64,000 nt of DNA from Paenibacillus sp. 32352 (GCF_002042965.1 NZ_MZNT01000006.1:248001-312000), one strand, 5' to 3'; shown: positions 17,496 to 26,909, counted from the first letter of the stretch. The notes: a model not told the origin generated them from the sequence alone. Made by a program: numbers and translations.

Positions 17496-18992
17496 CTATA
17501 CGGTTTGCAGTTCGCCGGACAGACCCAGCGTCCGTGACGTTGAGGTATGAATTTCGCGAATCAGCTCCGGATTCTTCAATAAGGTCACACCGTATGAAGG
17601 AATCATTTCTTTAATTTTAGGTTCCCACTCTTTAACATGCTGCGGGAAGCATTTATTGATAACTTCCAGCATGACGGAAACCGCGGTGGAAGCGCCAGGA
17701 GAAGCGCCGAGCAATGCGGCTATCGAGCCGTCAGCGGCATTAATGACTTCTGTACCAAACTGGAGCGTACCTTTGCCTGCAGCCGTATCTTTAATAATTT
17801 GTACGCGTTGACCTGCTATCAGCAAATCCCAATCCTCGCTCTTGGCGTTCGGGATAAATTGGCGCAAATCATCCATACGCTGTTCTTTGGATAACATCAC
17901 TTGTTTGATCAAGTAGGTGGTCAAGGAAGCGTTCTTGACGCCTGCCGCCATCATCGTTACGAGATTATGCGGTTTGACGGAAGTGATCAAATCCATCATA
18001 GAACCGGTTTTTAAGAACTTCGGCGAGAAGCCGGCAAACGGTCCGAATAACAGCGACTCTTTGCGGTCGATAACCCGGGTATCCAAATGCGGAACAGACA
18101 TCGGAGGAGCGCCCACCGGAGCTTGTCCGTATACTTTGGCACGGTGCTGCGCCACGATTTCCGGCTTCTGGCATACCATAAAGAGTCCGCTTACCGGGAA
18201 GCCCCCGATACCTTTTCCTTCAGGGATACCGGATTTTTGCAGCAAAAGAAGGCTTCCGCCGCCGCCGCCGATAAAGACGAATTTGGCCGTATGGCGTTCG
18301 ACATTACCACTATCCAGATTCCGTACCTTCAATTCCCACGAGCCATCGCTCGTACGTTTAATATCATCTACTTGTTGCTTGTATTTTATGTCTACATTTT
18401 TCTTCTTTAGGTGATCAAACAATAACCGCGTTAAAGCACCAAAGTTGACATCCGTTCCGGCTTCACTTCTTGTTGCCGCAATAGGGGTGTTCAACTGCCG
18501 GTCTTTCATCATTAGCGGAATCCATTCGGCCAGCTTGGACGGATCATCAGAAAATTCCATTCCGTCAAACAGAGGGTTTTTGGACAAGGCTTCAAACCGT
18601 TTTTTCAAAAAGGTTACGTCTTTTTCCCCTTGGACAAAGCTCATATGAGGTACGGGCACGATAAAATCCCGCGGATTCCGAATCAGATTGCTTTTTACCA
18701 GATAAGACCAAAATTGCTTGGAAACCTGGAACTCTTCATTGACTTTAATCGCTTTGCTGATATCGACGGAACCATCCGGTTTCTCCACCGTGTAGTTAAG
18801 CTCGCACAACGAAGAATGCCCTGTTCCTGCGTTATTCCATTCGTTCGAGCTTTCCTCTCCCGCGCTTGCGAGTCTCTCAAACACGGTAATTTTCCAATCC
18901 GGTACTAATTCTTTCAACAATGACCCTAAAGTCGCACTCATGATTCCGGCACCAATTAAGATAACGTCTGTTGTCGTTTGTCTGCTGCTCAT
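17496..18992 (-). CDS. mqo: Malate:quinone oxidoreductase
   Basis: 498 residues, the usual length. It oxidises malate to oxaloacetate and passes electrons to the quinone pool at the inner face of the membrane. Visible: FAD-binding [20 protein letters not shown], the Mqo-specific [53 protein letters not shown], and [13 protein letters not shown] near the C-terminus. A monocistronic gene with its own terminator. Its 5' leader has two GC-rich hairpins (19031-19085). Confidence 0.97.
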   Translation of the reverse strand: MSSRQTTTDVILIGAGIMSATLGSLLKELVPDWKITVFERLASAGEESSNEWNNAGTGHSSLCELNYTVEKPDGSVDISKAIKVNEEFQVSKQFWSYLVKSNLIRNPRDFIVPVPHMSFVQGEKDVTFLKKRFEALSKNPLFDGMEFSDDPSKLAEWIPLMMKDRQLNTPIAATRSEAGTDVNFGALTRLLFDHLKKKNVDIKYKQQVDDIKRTSDGSWELKVRNLDSGNVERHTAKFVFIGGGGGSLLLLQKSGIPEGKGIGGFPVSGLFMVCQKPEIVAQHRAKVYGQAPVGAPPMSVPHLDTRVIDRKESLLFGPFAGFSPKFLKTGSMMDLITSVKPHNLVTMMAAGVKNASLTTYLIKQVMLSKEQRMDDLRQFIPNAKSEDWDLLIAGQRVQIIKDTAAGKGTLQFGTEVINAADGSIAALLGASPGASTAVSVMLEVINKCFPQHVKEWEPKIKEMIPSYGVTLLKNPELIREIHTSTSRTLGLSGELQTV

Positions 18993-19030
18993 TTTTACCG
19001 TCCCTTACATGCTAATATTGGAAGAAAAGA

Positions 19031-19085
19031 TGCAGGCGCTCCTCAGCCTGCACAGCAAGTCAGGGTGGGACCCTGGTCACACCCT
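19031..19085 (-). promoter_or_regulatory. Structured leader of mqo (possible attenuator)
   Basis: On the minus strand, AGGGTG...CACCCT (19062-19085) is followed by TGCAGGC-N8-GCCTGCA (19031-19052) and then TCTTTTCTT, about 40 nt before the mqo ATG. The second hairpin could act as a weak terminator. No known riboswitch motif recognised. Confidence 0.4.
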
Positions 19086-19435
19086 AGTTCTAGATCAAAT
19101 ATCATCTGATCCTGCTGTATTACTTATCACTTCATAATAGATTAATATATCTACTATTATATGATAGTTATATACTATTTAAAAGCCTTTAAAATCCGGT
19201 AAATTTCATGGATCGCAACCTAATGCAGTAAGAAATGGGAAACCGTCCACAAAACCCTAGAAATACACAAAAAACCAAGGATTTGCCCCTGCTACCTGCA
19301 AGGGTTATGGCTTGGGGCGGCTGCTTAGAATGGCATTGGATATAAAAAGATGAAATTTTCCCTAATACCATATTTAACTGATAGGAATTATATGTTATTA
19401 TGTGAATTAAATTCATTAGCCAGGGGAGAGATACT

Positions 19436-19882
19436 ATGGCGATTACGACATTTAAAGCATCCGCGCACTTGCAGCAAGGCGTTGCAGTCAAAGTTCAATC
19501 AAGACAGTTCGAGTTCACGATCGATGAACCAAAAAGTTTGGGCGGTACGGATACAGGTCCCAATCCCGTTGAAGTTGTACTCGGCGCACTAGGTGCTTGC
19601 CAGTCTATCGTCGCTAGAGTGTATGCCCCTAAATTTGATATCAATCTAAAGGACTTCCGGGTAGAAGTAGAAGGCGATCTTGATTTAGACGGGTTCTTTA
19701 AACGATCGGATGTCCGCCCAGGCTATTCGGATATTCGGTACACGTTCCATATCAAGACTGATGCTCCCAAAGAACGGGTGGAGCAATTTATAGCTTTCTT
19801 AGAAGAAACTTGCCCCGTTGGAGATACGATCGCGAACAAAGTAAACCTGAAGTTAAGCGGTATCGTCATCGAGAACGATTAG
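19436..19882 (+). CDS. OsmC-family peroxide-resistance protein
   Basis: 148 residues, ATG with AGGGGAG upstream. OsmC/YhfA-type: GGTDTGPNPVEVVLGALGACQSIVARVYA includes the conserved first cysteine, and EETCPVGDTI carries the second; the pair reduces organic hydroperoxides. Divergent from mqo. The 440-bp gap between them contains an AT-rich block (19130-19185) with repeated TACTAT/ATAGTA-like words. Confidence 0.9.
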   Translation: MAITTFKASAHLQQGVAVKVQSRQFEFTIDEPKSLGGTDTGPNPVEVVLGALGACQSIVARVYAPKFDINLKDFRVEVEGDLDLDGFFKRSDVRPGYSDIRYTFHIKTDAPKERVEQFIAFLEETCPVGDTIANKVNLKLSGIVIEND

Positions 19883-19916
19883 TTAAGCTTTTAGCCTCTA
19901 GGCGTTGCTGAACCAG

Positions 19917-19970
19917 ACCCTGACCTTCAGCAAGAGACAGTAGTCCTTCATGCAGTCAGGGTTCTTTTTT
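19917..19970 (+). terminator. Terminator of the osmC-like gene
   Basis: ACCCTGAC pairs with GTCAGGGT across a 30-nt loop, followed by TCTTTTTT. Confidence 0.78.
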
Positions 19971-19990
19971 GGAGTATAACTTGAGAACAG

Positions 19991-20551
19991 TCAGGCCAAT
20001 TCTTCCTGCACTGCTTCGGTTTTTCTTCCTTTTCGATTCACCAGCGTTAGGCTCAGCGCGTCATATCCGTTACGCTTCGCCTCTTCAAAATCGCAATACC
20101 CGCCGCTGATCAGCATCAACCGCCCTTGTTCATCAACATCGTCGGAAAATTCTTCATCCCAATCGACATTGTAATAGGCCGTAATATACATCTCGAAAGT
20201 ATCTTCGCCGTCCTGATCCACGTAAGGCTGCAGCGGCAACCGGTCGGTATGCTGCTCCTTCGAATAAGTATCGCATAGCATTGCGTTATAGCCATGCTTA
20301 CAGCCGTCGAACAGAATGAACCGTTCTTCAGTGATCGGGTCCTCGGCCAAGATCAGCTGAGGGGCAAAGTCAGTCGTTGCGATCAACCCGTCCATCAGTT
20401 CTCCGTAATAATAAAGGCGAAACTGTGTGCGGCCTTCCTTCGTCTGCAGCTTGCCTGTCCATTCCTCTTCAACCCAAGTCTCCGGTTTATCAGCGATGGT
20501 TACCTCTTCGAGATAAGCCGGCCCAAGCCGATAATTTGATTGCTCAGACAT
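19991..20551 (-). CDS. Hypothetical cytosolic protein
   Basis: 186 residues, ATG with a GGAAAC-type ribosome site. Acidic, soluble, rich in Tyr/Asp/Glu, with no signal peptide or membrane helix (for example EDPITEERFILFDGCKHGYNAMLCDTYSKE and ADYYNVDWDEEF-like segments). The composition and length are typical of a real gene and codon use matches its neighbours. I do not recognise the family. It faces convergently towards the osmC-like gene. Confidence 0.65.
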   Translation of the reverse strand: MSEQSNYRLGPAYLEEVTIADKPETWVEEEWTGKLQTKEGRTQFRLYYYGELMDGLIATTDFAPQLILAEDPITEERFILFDGCKHGYNAMLCDTYSKEQHTDRLPLQPYVDQDGEDTFEMYITAYYNVDWDEEFSDDVDEQGRLMLISGGYCDFEEAKRNGYDALSLTLVNRKGRKTEAVQEELA

Positions 20552-20728
20552 AGAATAGTTTCCTTTCTTTGCGGGATGAATAAAAAAGATTTACTTTGCT
20601 TCTCTCACGCTCATTCCATCTTTTAATTATATCATCCTTATACTTTGCAGTCTTATGCTGGACAACCGTTCGAGGACGAAGCTGAACCCCCTCAACTAAA
20701 GGTCGAATTATCCCTCTTTAATCGCCCC

Positions 20729-20782
20729 TTGACTTTTATCGTTTACAGACGTAAACTTTAATCATCGTTTACACACGTAAAC
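20729..20782 (+). promoter_or_regulatory. Promoter and paired BlaI operators, pair 2
   Basis: -35 TTGACT (20729-20734), 17-bp spacer, -10 TAAACT (20752-20757). Operators GTTTACAGACGTAAAC (20741-20756) and GTTTACACACGTAAAC (20767-20782) each have perfect GTTTAC/GTAAAC arms. The first covers the -10; their centres are 26 bp apart. Confidence 0.87.
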
Positions 20783-20808
20783 AATAACCTCAGAAAAAGG
20801 TGAAGCTA

Positions 20809-21192
20809 TTGAACAATCCCCCTCACATTACCGAGGCCGAGAGTGAAGTGATGAAGCTTCTATGGCAGAAGGAGCCTCTGACGGCTATCGAGATCATCTC
20901 CCAGCTGAAGGATTCGATGGATTGGTCGGACCAGACTATCAAAACCTTCCTCAACAGGCTCCACAAAAAAAAGGCCATCCGGTTTGAAAAGTCCGGCAGA
21001 AACTACCTCTATTATCCGATGGTTACATACGACGAATATGTTAAAGCAGCGAACCGCTCCTTCCTGGACCGGATGTATAACGGGGCTGTCGGGATGCTGT
21101 TCGCCAAGTTCCTGGAAGAGGAGAAGCTCTCCGATAGTGAAATCGAGCAGCTCCAGCAGCTATTGGAGAAAAAGAAAAGAGACGGCAGCTAA
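20809..21192 (+). CDS. BlaI/MecI-family repressor (pair 2)
   Basis: 127 residues from a TTG at 20809. AAGGTGA sits 5-6 nt upstream of it, and the protein then begins MNNPPHITEAESEVMKLLW, aligning with the first BlaI of this window. A GTG at 20800 would overlap that ribosome site. Winged helix (ITEAESEVMKLLWQKEPLTAIEIISQL, WSDQTIKTFLNRLHKKKAI) and a helical dimerisation tail. First of two genes; the M56 peptidase follows 51 bp on. Confidence 0.92.
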   Translation: MNNPPHITEAESEVMKLLWQKEPLTAIEIISQLKDSMDWSDQTIKTFLNRLHKKKAIRFEKSGRNYLYYPMVTYDEYVKAANRSFLDRMYNGAVGMLFAKFLEEEKLSDSEIEQLQQLLEKKKRDGS

Positions 21193-21243
21193 GGGCCGCT
21201 GGCTGCTTCTGCCGTGAGGCTGCCGGAAGGAGAACGTATATTC

Positions 21244-23535
21244 ATGAAAATGATCGAAACCCTATTTTATCTCATGTTGACTGCATCTCTGGCATCCACT
21301 GTCATCATATTGCTGCTGCTCGTCATTCGGAAGCTGCTGTACAAGCGGCTCAGCCCACGCATTTTTCATGTCCTGTGGTTTCTTGTATTGATCAAGCTGC
21401 TTGTTCCCATAGCCCCACAAAGTCCTGTCAGCCTCTTCAATCTGGTCCCGCAGGACTTGCAGGAGTTATCGATTGGGCCTAAAGGGAATGCGGAGGAGCA
21501 TCCCGTTTCTTCACAAACTGGCTATGAAGCCAGCCCGGCATTAATGAGCACTGCAGCAGACGATTTCACTCCCGCTCCTGCGCCGAAACTGGCAGAACAG
21601 CCGAGTGTCCCAGCAAAGCCGTTGCCTCTAACGGATACCTATGAAGATAAGCGATACGAGCCGTATAAGCTGCTTACGATCGGCTCACTCGTATGGGTTG
21701 CGGGGCTTTTGTCTTTGAGTATGTATTACCTGTTCGTTACCCTAAGATTCAATAGACAAGTTGGAGCATCCCGCATGCTCGATAATCACGAGGTTCTCTC
21801 CATTCTGGAGACGTGCAAGGAGAAGCTCGGCATCACTGCAGCGATTCCCATCTACGAGACCGATCGCCTCCATAGCCCATGCATCTACGGCTTGACGAAG
21901 CCGAAAATTTACTTGCCCGCGGATATCGTAACGATCGCCGATTCCCGTCAGCTGACTCACATCCTTTTGCATGAGCTGACCCATTATAAACGCAGGGACC
22001 TATGGTTCCATTTCGTATGGACATGGACCGCTGTGCTTCACTGGTACAATCCCTTTGTCTGGCTCTCCATAAAAAAAATGAAGGCCGACCGGGAAGTTGC
22101 ATGCGACGCGGGCGTACTCGAGGTGCTGGGCGAGCAGGAAGCCTCATCCTACGGCAGGACGCTTCTTATGCTGTCGCGGTTATTTGCCCGAAGCGCTTCG
22201 CCCCAGGTCAATCTTTCGCCTTTTTTTGAAAACCATAAAGAAATGAAACGGAGAATTACCATGATCGCCAAATTCAAAAAGGGCACGTATAAGCTGTCCG
22301 CGGCCGCTATCATTCTCGTTCTAGCCCTAAGCGCCGTTATGCTCACGAATGCTTCGGAGAACGCCAAAAGTGCGGAAGCGGAAGCAGCTTCAGGCATAGC
22401 TTCCAAGCAAGGGAGCCCTTCCACCTTTCAGTTTCAGAGATTGAATGACTGGGCTAAATGGTTCAACAATCTGGAGAGGGCGAATGAATTTGCCGGCTTC
22501 TCGTTCAAAGTTCCCGATTTCCTTCCGGACGGGTATCAATTGTCAAGTATCTACGTTGACGAGAACTATGTGAATCGTACGGATAATCAAGTCACCATCA
22601 ACTTTGTATCCAATCACGGTCAAGAGGACGAGAAGCAATTCGAAGTGATCGCCTCCACGGGAAACTTACTGAACGGGGCCCTCTCTCAATTACTGCAGGG
22701 GAGCGAAACAAGGAAAATCCCGGGCCCTACATGGGGGGCGGCACAACCGCAAACCTATATCCAGGATGAGGTTACGTATGCCAATATCCGCGGGATTCTG
22801 GTAACCACCGTGCAAAAATACGAGAATCATGAGCCGGAGATCGAAAAGGCCTTTTTCTGGCGAGATGACACAATATACTATGCCATACGATTTTACAGCG
22901 AAGATCATACCTTAGAGGAAGGACTCTCCCGGAATCGGAGAACGATTTCGCAAACCGAACTGGAAACCATTTTACAATCGTTTCAGTACCCGCTGCACCT
23001 CCAGCATGTCCGCTACGACGGGAAGGGAAATTCATTTCCGATCTATGGTGAACAAGATTTGCAGCAAGCGGAACAGCTGCTGGGCTTTAAAGTGAAATAT
23101 CCGTTCGCTATTTTGAATAACGAACTCAAGCTTGTGGATTTGGTAATGCTTCAGGCAGGAGATCAGAACACCGGGTACTCCTTCCGGCATACCGTGAATG
23201 CGGTTAGAAATTCATATCTTGCACTAGACGATCCCAAAAAAGGAAGTCTCACGGTCTACCAGAGCAAATCCCCGCTAATCGACGGCTCGCAGCTGACACG
23301 GATTCGTACTATGGATGCGAACGGGCTCAGCGTTTCCGTCTATAAAGACGACCGTCACGTTTACGGAGGACCTTATTACCGTGATGCCGAAGAGACGGAA
23401 ATCATACCCGAAAGCTATTACTTATGGGAACAGAACGGCATTTATTATGCTGCCAACCTAGACGATCGCGATGTGAAGGAAGAAGACCACGAAAAGCTTA
23501 TCAAAGCTTTCCTTCTCGCCCCTCAGAGAGGCTGA
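21244..23535 (+). CDS. M56-family membrane peptidase, BlaR1-like, with extracytoplasmic sensor (pair 2)
   Basis: 763 residues from ATG 21244 (an in-frame GTG at 21214 would overlap the ribosome-site region). N-terminal membrane helices, a Pro-rich loop, and the zinc site HELTHYKRRDLWFH (about residue 245) mark a BlaR1/MecR1-type protease. A last helix (LSAAAIILVLALSAVML) is followed by ~370 extracytoplasmic residues with two DUF4367-like halves (FSFKVPDFLPDGYQLSSIYVD and FKVKYPFAILNNELKLVDLV). No penicillin-binding SxxK domain is seen. Probably a sensor-protease that releases BlaI in response to a cell-envelope signal other than, or besides, beta-lactams. Confidence 0.87.
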   Translation: MKMIETLFYLMLTASLASTVIILLLLVIRKLLYKRLSPRIFHVLWFLVLIKLLVPIAPQSPVSLFNLVPQDLQELSIGPKGNAEEHPVSSQTGYEASPALMSTAADDFTPAPAPKLAEQPSVPAKPLPLTDTYEDKRYEPYKLLTIGSLVWVAGLLSLSMYYLFVTLRFNRQVGASRMLDNHEVLSILETCKEKLGITAAIPIYETDRLHSPCIYGLTKPKIYLPADIVTIADSRQLTHILLHELTHYKRRDLWFHFVWTWTAVLHWYNPFVWLSIKKMKADREVACDAGVLEVLGEQEASSYGRTLLMLSRLFARSASPQVNLSPFFENHKEMKRRITMIAKFKKGTYKLSAAAIILVLALSAVMLTNASENAKSAEAEAASGIASKQGSPSTFQFQRLNDWAKWFNNLERANEFAGFSFKVPDFLPDGYQLSSIYVDENYVNRTDNQVTINFVSNHGQEDEKQFEVIASTGNLLNGALSQLLQGSETRKIPGPTWGAAQPQTYIQDEVTYANIRGILVTTVQKYENHEPEIEKAFFWRDDTIYYAIRFYSEDHTLEEGLSRNRRTISQTELETILQSFQYPLHLQHVRYDGKGNSFPIYGEQDLQQAEQLLGFKVKYPFAILNNELKLVDLVMLQAGDQNTGYSFRHTVNAVRNSYLALDDPKKGSLTVYQSKSPLIDGSQLTRIRTMDANGLSVSVYKDDRHVYGGPYYRDAEETEIIPESYYLWEQNGIYYAANLDDRDVKEEDHEKLIKAFLLAPQRG

Positions 23536-23549
23536 GAGCGAGCTGATCC

Positions 23550-23585
23550 AGGAGGGGTACGTGATGTTCCCCTCCTTTCCTTTTG
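23550..23585 (+). terminator. Terminator of BlaI/M56 operon 2
   Basis: AGGAGGGG pairs with CCCCTCCT (8 bp) followed by a T-rich run. Confidence 0.78.
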
Positions 23586-23690
23586 CCGGAAGCTTGGGCT
23601 ATAACTCCGATGCTCGGACAAGCGATTCTAAGGTTATCTTCAAGGTGGTTTGATTCGAAATTTGATGGGTTGCAATTCGCTTGGGATTTC

Positions 23691-23736
23691 TTGTCATTTT
23701 ATATCATATATGATATATTTATACCATATATGATAT
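23691..23736 (+). promoter_or_regulatory. Promoter and operators of the toxin-antitoxin pair
   Basis: -35 TTGTCA (23691-23696), 17-bp spacer, -10 TATATT (23714-23719). ATATCATATATGATAT (23701-23716) is a perfect palindrome overlapping the -10, and ATACCATATATGATAT (23721-23736) is a near copy. This arrangement suits autorepression by the antitoxin or the complex. Confidence 0.75.
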
Positions 23737-23789
23737 AAAGTCATCATCGCGTTCTTTTTATAACATCATACAGAGAGGGTCATCTGACT

Positions 23790-24137
23790 ATGAAGATGGT
23801 ATTCTACAGAACGAAAGGTGGAGCATCAGATGTAGAAAAACATCTACTTGGTCTCAACCAAAAGGCAGCAGCTGGCAATCAACAAGCAAAGAAAGAGTTG
23901 GCTGACTTCTATTATTGTATGGAACGGTTTCAGCATGGACAGCCCCATTCAGGAGTGCTGCAACAAGGTCTCTACGAATTAAGGCCAGGACGACACCGTT
24001 ACATCTATTTCTTCTGGAATGATGAAATGGTCATGCTCACCGAATTCCGGAAGACCACCAATCAAACGCCTGATCCAGAATTGCAACGGGCGTTAAAACG
24101 GATGAAGGATTGGAAAAGCCGTCATCCCAAGAAGTAA
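23790..24137 (+). CDS. RelE/HigB-type toxin
   Basis: 115 residues, ATG with AGAGAGGG upstream. The fold signature is a Gp49/HigB-like RelE toxin: GVLQQGLYELRPGRHRYIYFFWNDEMVMLTEFRKTTNQTPDPELQRA, with the Arg/His/Lys residues expected of a ribosome-dependent mRNase. The toxin gene precedes the antitoxin, as in higBA. Spacing to the antitoxin is 68 bp. Confidence 0.85.
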   Translation: MKMVFYRTKGGASDVEKHLLGLNQKAAAGNQQAKKELADFYYCMERFQHGQPHSGVLQQGLYELRPGRHRYIYFFWNDEMVMLTEFRKTTNQTPDPELQRALKRMKDWKSRHPKK

Positions 24138-24205
24138 GAAGTATAAGGGCAGGGCTGCTTGGAGCGCCCTTCCTCACATCTTGTCTTGATAGGAGGTGAT
24201 CGCAT

Positions 24206-24517
24206 ATGACAGATCATCCGCAAGGCCCCGTAGATTGGGATGATTTCAAAAAGAAGATCAATGCGCTCAACGAAACGGAAAAAGAAGTCATCGAACAAAT
24301 GGCCCGGTTGGTCAGTGAAATCACACGTAGAAGAAAAGCACTCGGATTAACGCAGACGGAAGTGGCAAAACGTGCCGGAATCACCCAAGCACAAGTAGCG
24401 CGGTTGGAAAATTCCCATACTGTACCTTCCATGGAAACAGTCATGAAAGTAGCTCTAGCGCTCGGTTTGAAAATCGGATTCGAGGAAGCCGCTGCGGCCC
24501 AAGTTGCAACTGCCTAA
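24206..24517 (+). CDS. XRE/HigA-type antitoxin
   Basis: 103 residues, ATG with TAGGAGGTGAT upstream. Helix-turn-helix RKALGLTQTEVAKRAGITQAQVARLENSHTVPSMETVMKVALALGLKI. The N-terminal ~40 residues are likely the toxin-neutralising part. Expected to repress the operon at the palindromes at 23701-23736. A strong terminator follows. Confidence 0.88.
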   Translation: MTDHPQGPVDWDDFKKKINALNETEKEVIEQMARLVSEITRRRKALGLTQTEVAKRAGITQAQVARLENSHTVPSMETVMKVALALGLKIGFEEAAAAQVATA

Positions 24518-24562
24518 TCGATCGGAACATGTTCTGTACCCTATTTCATAGTCCACCTCTCA

Positions 24563-24589
24563 AGAGAGCCGAAAGGCTCTCTCTTTTTT
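24563..24589 (+). terminator. Terminator of the toxin-antitoxin operon
   Basis: AGAGAGCC-GAAA-GGCTCTCT perfect 8-bp hairpin with a GNRA loop, then CTTTTTT. Confidence 0.92.
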
Positions 24590-24635
24590 ATGACGTAATA
24601 TCCTATAAGTAAACGAGGGACGGGGGAACCGACGG

Positions 24636-25709
24636 ATGAAGCTGCAATCACTGTATAATGAGTATCTGAATATCAAATTCAACCGGGGATTACCATCTGC
24701 TCCGACAGATGGATTCGAATACAGCCTGTGCGAAAACGATAGCGCGGAATTGTTCTTTGTCGGTCATGAGGAGGAATCGTTTAGCGAGTGGGCCGGTGAA
24801 TTACAGCCGAGGGATCCTAATTACACCGTGAACCCGGACTGGGAGCCCGTGCTCTCGGCTTTTTATAAGCAGCTGGATGTATATGATGAACAGATTTTAT
24901 ATTATCTGCTGTTTACTATTAACCGGACGATGTCCATTATCAAGATCAATCCGTACAATGCCATGAATGATTTTATGAAGAACTATTGCTTTTTTCAGCT
25001 GTCTCAGTTGACGCACATAACCAGATTGAACAAGGAGCAGAAGGATTCATTAAGAGACTTTTTCTTCTTTTTTTACCTTTACGCTCACCCGGTTAATGAA
25101 GAGACCCTTTACTCCTTTTCATTCCGCGGGCAGGATCTGGTTCATACGAAAACCAATATCTGTATGGAGCATTATTTTACTGCCTATCACGATTATTACC
25201 GCGATCATTTCGATAAGTATAAGGATAGCTTATCCATAGCCCCGCAAGAAATCAATGCTTGCAAGAAGCTTACTCTGGAGCTGTTACATTCGATAGAAGG
25301 CAAATCACCCAAGCTGACCATGCCCCCGGAGGAAGGATTAGAGGATGTGCTGCAGCTGATCAATGACGTCGATGCTTTCCTGCAGATGCATTCCGAGGAT
25401 AAAACAAAGCTGTTCGGTATCATGAGAGACTTTCTTTCTGATGACCGCTCTACCCCCTATCGCGATCACTGCTTCCGTACACTGCTTCAGAATTACGTCA
25501 CTTATATCCTTTATTTTCAATTCGAAGACCTTCATGATTTGATCGATTACTTTAAGGGTACTCCGCTATTGTGCGAATCGGTCATCAATAAAATCTTTAC
25601 GGATGCTACCTTTATTCAAAAGATCATGAGGCAAAACCGTATCGATATTGCCGAGTATGAGAATATAATCAAGTTCTTCGATGAGGAAGCTCGCAGGATC
25701 TATCTATGA
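24636..25709 (+). CDS. Hypothetical protein, helical
   Basis: 357 residues, ATG after GACGGGGGAACC. Predominantly helical, rich in Phe/Tyr, with no signal peptide or clear membrane segment; a run of phenylalanines (LRDFFFFFYLYAHP) may form a hydrophobic core. No catalytic motif recognised. Single gene downstream of the toxin-antitoxin pair. Intact and of normal codon use, so probably real, but function unknown. Confidence 0.65.
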   Translation: MKLQSLYNEYLNIKFNRGLPSAPTDGFEYSLCENDSAELFFVGHEEESFSEWAGELQPRDPNYTVNPDWEPVLSAFYKQLDVYDEQILYYLLFTINRTMSIIKINPYNAMNDFMKNYCFFQLSQLTHITRLNKEQKDSLRDFFFFFYLYAHPVNEETLYSFSFRGQDLVHTKTNICMEHYFTAYHDYYRDHFDKYKDSLSIAPQEINACKKLTLELLHSIEGKSPKLTMPPEEGLEDVLQLINDVDAFLQMHSEDKTKLFGIMRDFLSDDRSTPYRDHCFRTLLQNYVTYILYFQFEDLHDLIDYFKGTPLLCESVINKIFTDATFIQKIMRQNRIDIAEYENIIKFFDEEARRIYL

Positions 25710-25724
25710 TCCAAATGTATTGTT

Positions 25725-25751
25725 AGGCCATCCTTGCTGGGGCGGCCTTTT
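25725..25751 (+). terminator. Probable terminator
   Basis: AGGCC...GGCCT short stem followed by TTTT, 16 nt past the hypothetical gene ending at 25709. Confidence 0.5.
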
Positions 25752-25767
25752 CGGCGAGCGGTCAGAT

Positions 25768-26106
25768 TTAAGATAGTCTGACTTTATCACGTATCGCTTC
25801 GATAGCATCGTAAATGAGCTGCATCCGCTCCGGTGACGGCCAATCGCCGCGATGCTGGCAGCCCCTTTCTTCCATGAGCAGAAACGCCCGCAAATCCCAT
25901 AGCGAACAACCGGCGAATTGAGGGTCGCGTTCGTACGCTTGTTCCACCCGGTCCGCAGCGTCGAAGCATTCTTCGAAAGAATCGAACTCGTCGAATGTCA
26001 TCGCGAACTTAGCGATACCCATCCAGCCCGCCATCTTTTCCGGTACATCGGCCTCCGTCAGCTCTTCACTCGCAATGAGACGGTATTCCTCTGCATTTCC
26101 AGCCAT
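25768..26106 (-). CDS. Hypothetical small acidic protein
   Basis: 112 residues, ATG with GAGGGGAGG upstream. Acidic and Trp/Met-containing (VPEKMAGWMGIAKFAMTFD, CSLWDLRAFLLMEERGCQHRGDWPSPERMQLIYDAIEAIRDK). Soluble, no recognised domain. The pattern of a short alpha-helical protein with conserved-looking W/D residues suggests an uncharacterised conserved family. Confidence 0.6.
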   Translation of the reverse strand: MAGNAEEYRLIASEELTEADVPEKMAGWMGIAKFAMTFDEFDSFEECFDAADRVEQAYERDPQFAGCSLWDLRAFLLMEERGCQHRGDWPSPERMQLIYDAIEAIRDKVRLS

Positions 26107-26149
26107 TTTTTCGCCTCCCCTCTTAGATTATCTGAAAATCACCTTAAAA

Positions 26150-26177
26150 CGAAAGGGGTACCCCAACGGGATACCCA
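26150..26177 (-). terminator. Possible terminator after aqpZ
   Basis: Minus-strand GGGTATCC and GGGTACCC pair (one U-G) and are followed by CTTTCGTTTT. Lies 37 nt past the aqpZ stop. Weak T run. Confidence 0.4.
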
Positions 26178-26213
26178 TCACTTTTTCATAGCTTCTTTAA
26201 CCCACTGACAATC

Positions 26214-26909
26214 TTATGCTTGCTTCCCTTTAGTTCCGCTGTTCAGCCACTGGAAAATAGCAACGGCTAATACCGAGCCGACAAGCGGTGCGATAAGGAA
26301 CACCCATAATTGGGACAAGGCTTGCCCGCCAAGCAGAAGCGCCGGACCCAGGCTTCTTGCAGGGTTGACGGACGTTCCTGTTAAGGCAATACCCAGAATA
26401 TGGACGAAAGCGAGCGTCAGTCCGATGACCAGGCCGGTTACGTTTCCATTGCTCACCGAGGAGGTCACGCCCAGGATCGTATAAATAAAAACGAAGGTTA
26501 AAATGATTTCGACAACGACCGCCATCAGCGCCGAAATCCCGATTCCATAGCCAGGGCCGAAACCGTTCTGCCCGAGTCCCGTCGTGGGCATGCCCGCAGA
26601 GACGATAATGGCGTACAGAATGGCGGAGCCCGCAATAGCGCCGGCAATTTGTGAAAGAACATACCCGATAAAGTCGGTGCTCGTCAGTTTACGGCTGAGA
26701 AGCATAGCCAGTGAAACCGCCGGATTGATATGACACCCCGAAATTGGACCGATAACGTAGGCCATCGCCACAATAGAAAGCCCGAATGCCAATGCGATTC
26801 CCAAATACCCGAGCTCACCACCCGCCGTAGCAGCGCTGCCGCAACCAAACAGAACAAGCACCATAGTTCCAATGAATTCGGCAGCATACTTTTTGAAAGA
26901 CGAGTTCAT
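26214..26909 (-). CDS. aqpZ: Aquaporin Z-type water channel
   Basis: 231 residues from ATG 26909, chosen because TAGGAGGGATGTT lies directly upstream; an earlier in-frame start at 26936 has none. Major intrinsic protein with six membrane helices and both pore NPA motifs: SGCHINPAVSLAM and TGTSVNPARSLGPALL. The arginine after the second NPA is present. His and Thr/Cys positions are of the water-selective type rather than glycerol facilitators (short loops, no Asp after NPA-R). Single gene. Confidence 0.93.
   Translation of the reverse strand: MNSSFKKYAAEFIGTMVLVLFGCGSAATAGGELGYLGIALAFGLSIVAMAYVIGPISGCHINPAVSLAMLLSRKLTSTDFIGYVLSQIAGAIAGSAILYAIIVSAGMPTTGLGQNGFGPGYGIGISALMAVVVEIILTFVFIYTILGVTSSVSNGNVTGLVIGLTLAFVHILGIALTGTSVNPARSLGPALLLGGQALSQLWVFLIAPLVGSVLAVAIFQWLNSGTKGKQA

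Noticed and set aside
19055..19090. T-box-like AGGGTGGGACC on the plus strand in the mqo leader
   Set aside because: Lacks the full T-box AGGGTGG-ACCGCG, points away from mqo, and no aminoacyl-tRNA synthetase or amino-acid gene follows; it is one arm of a simple hairpin.
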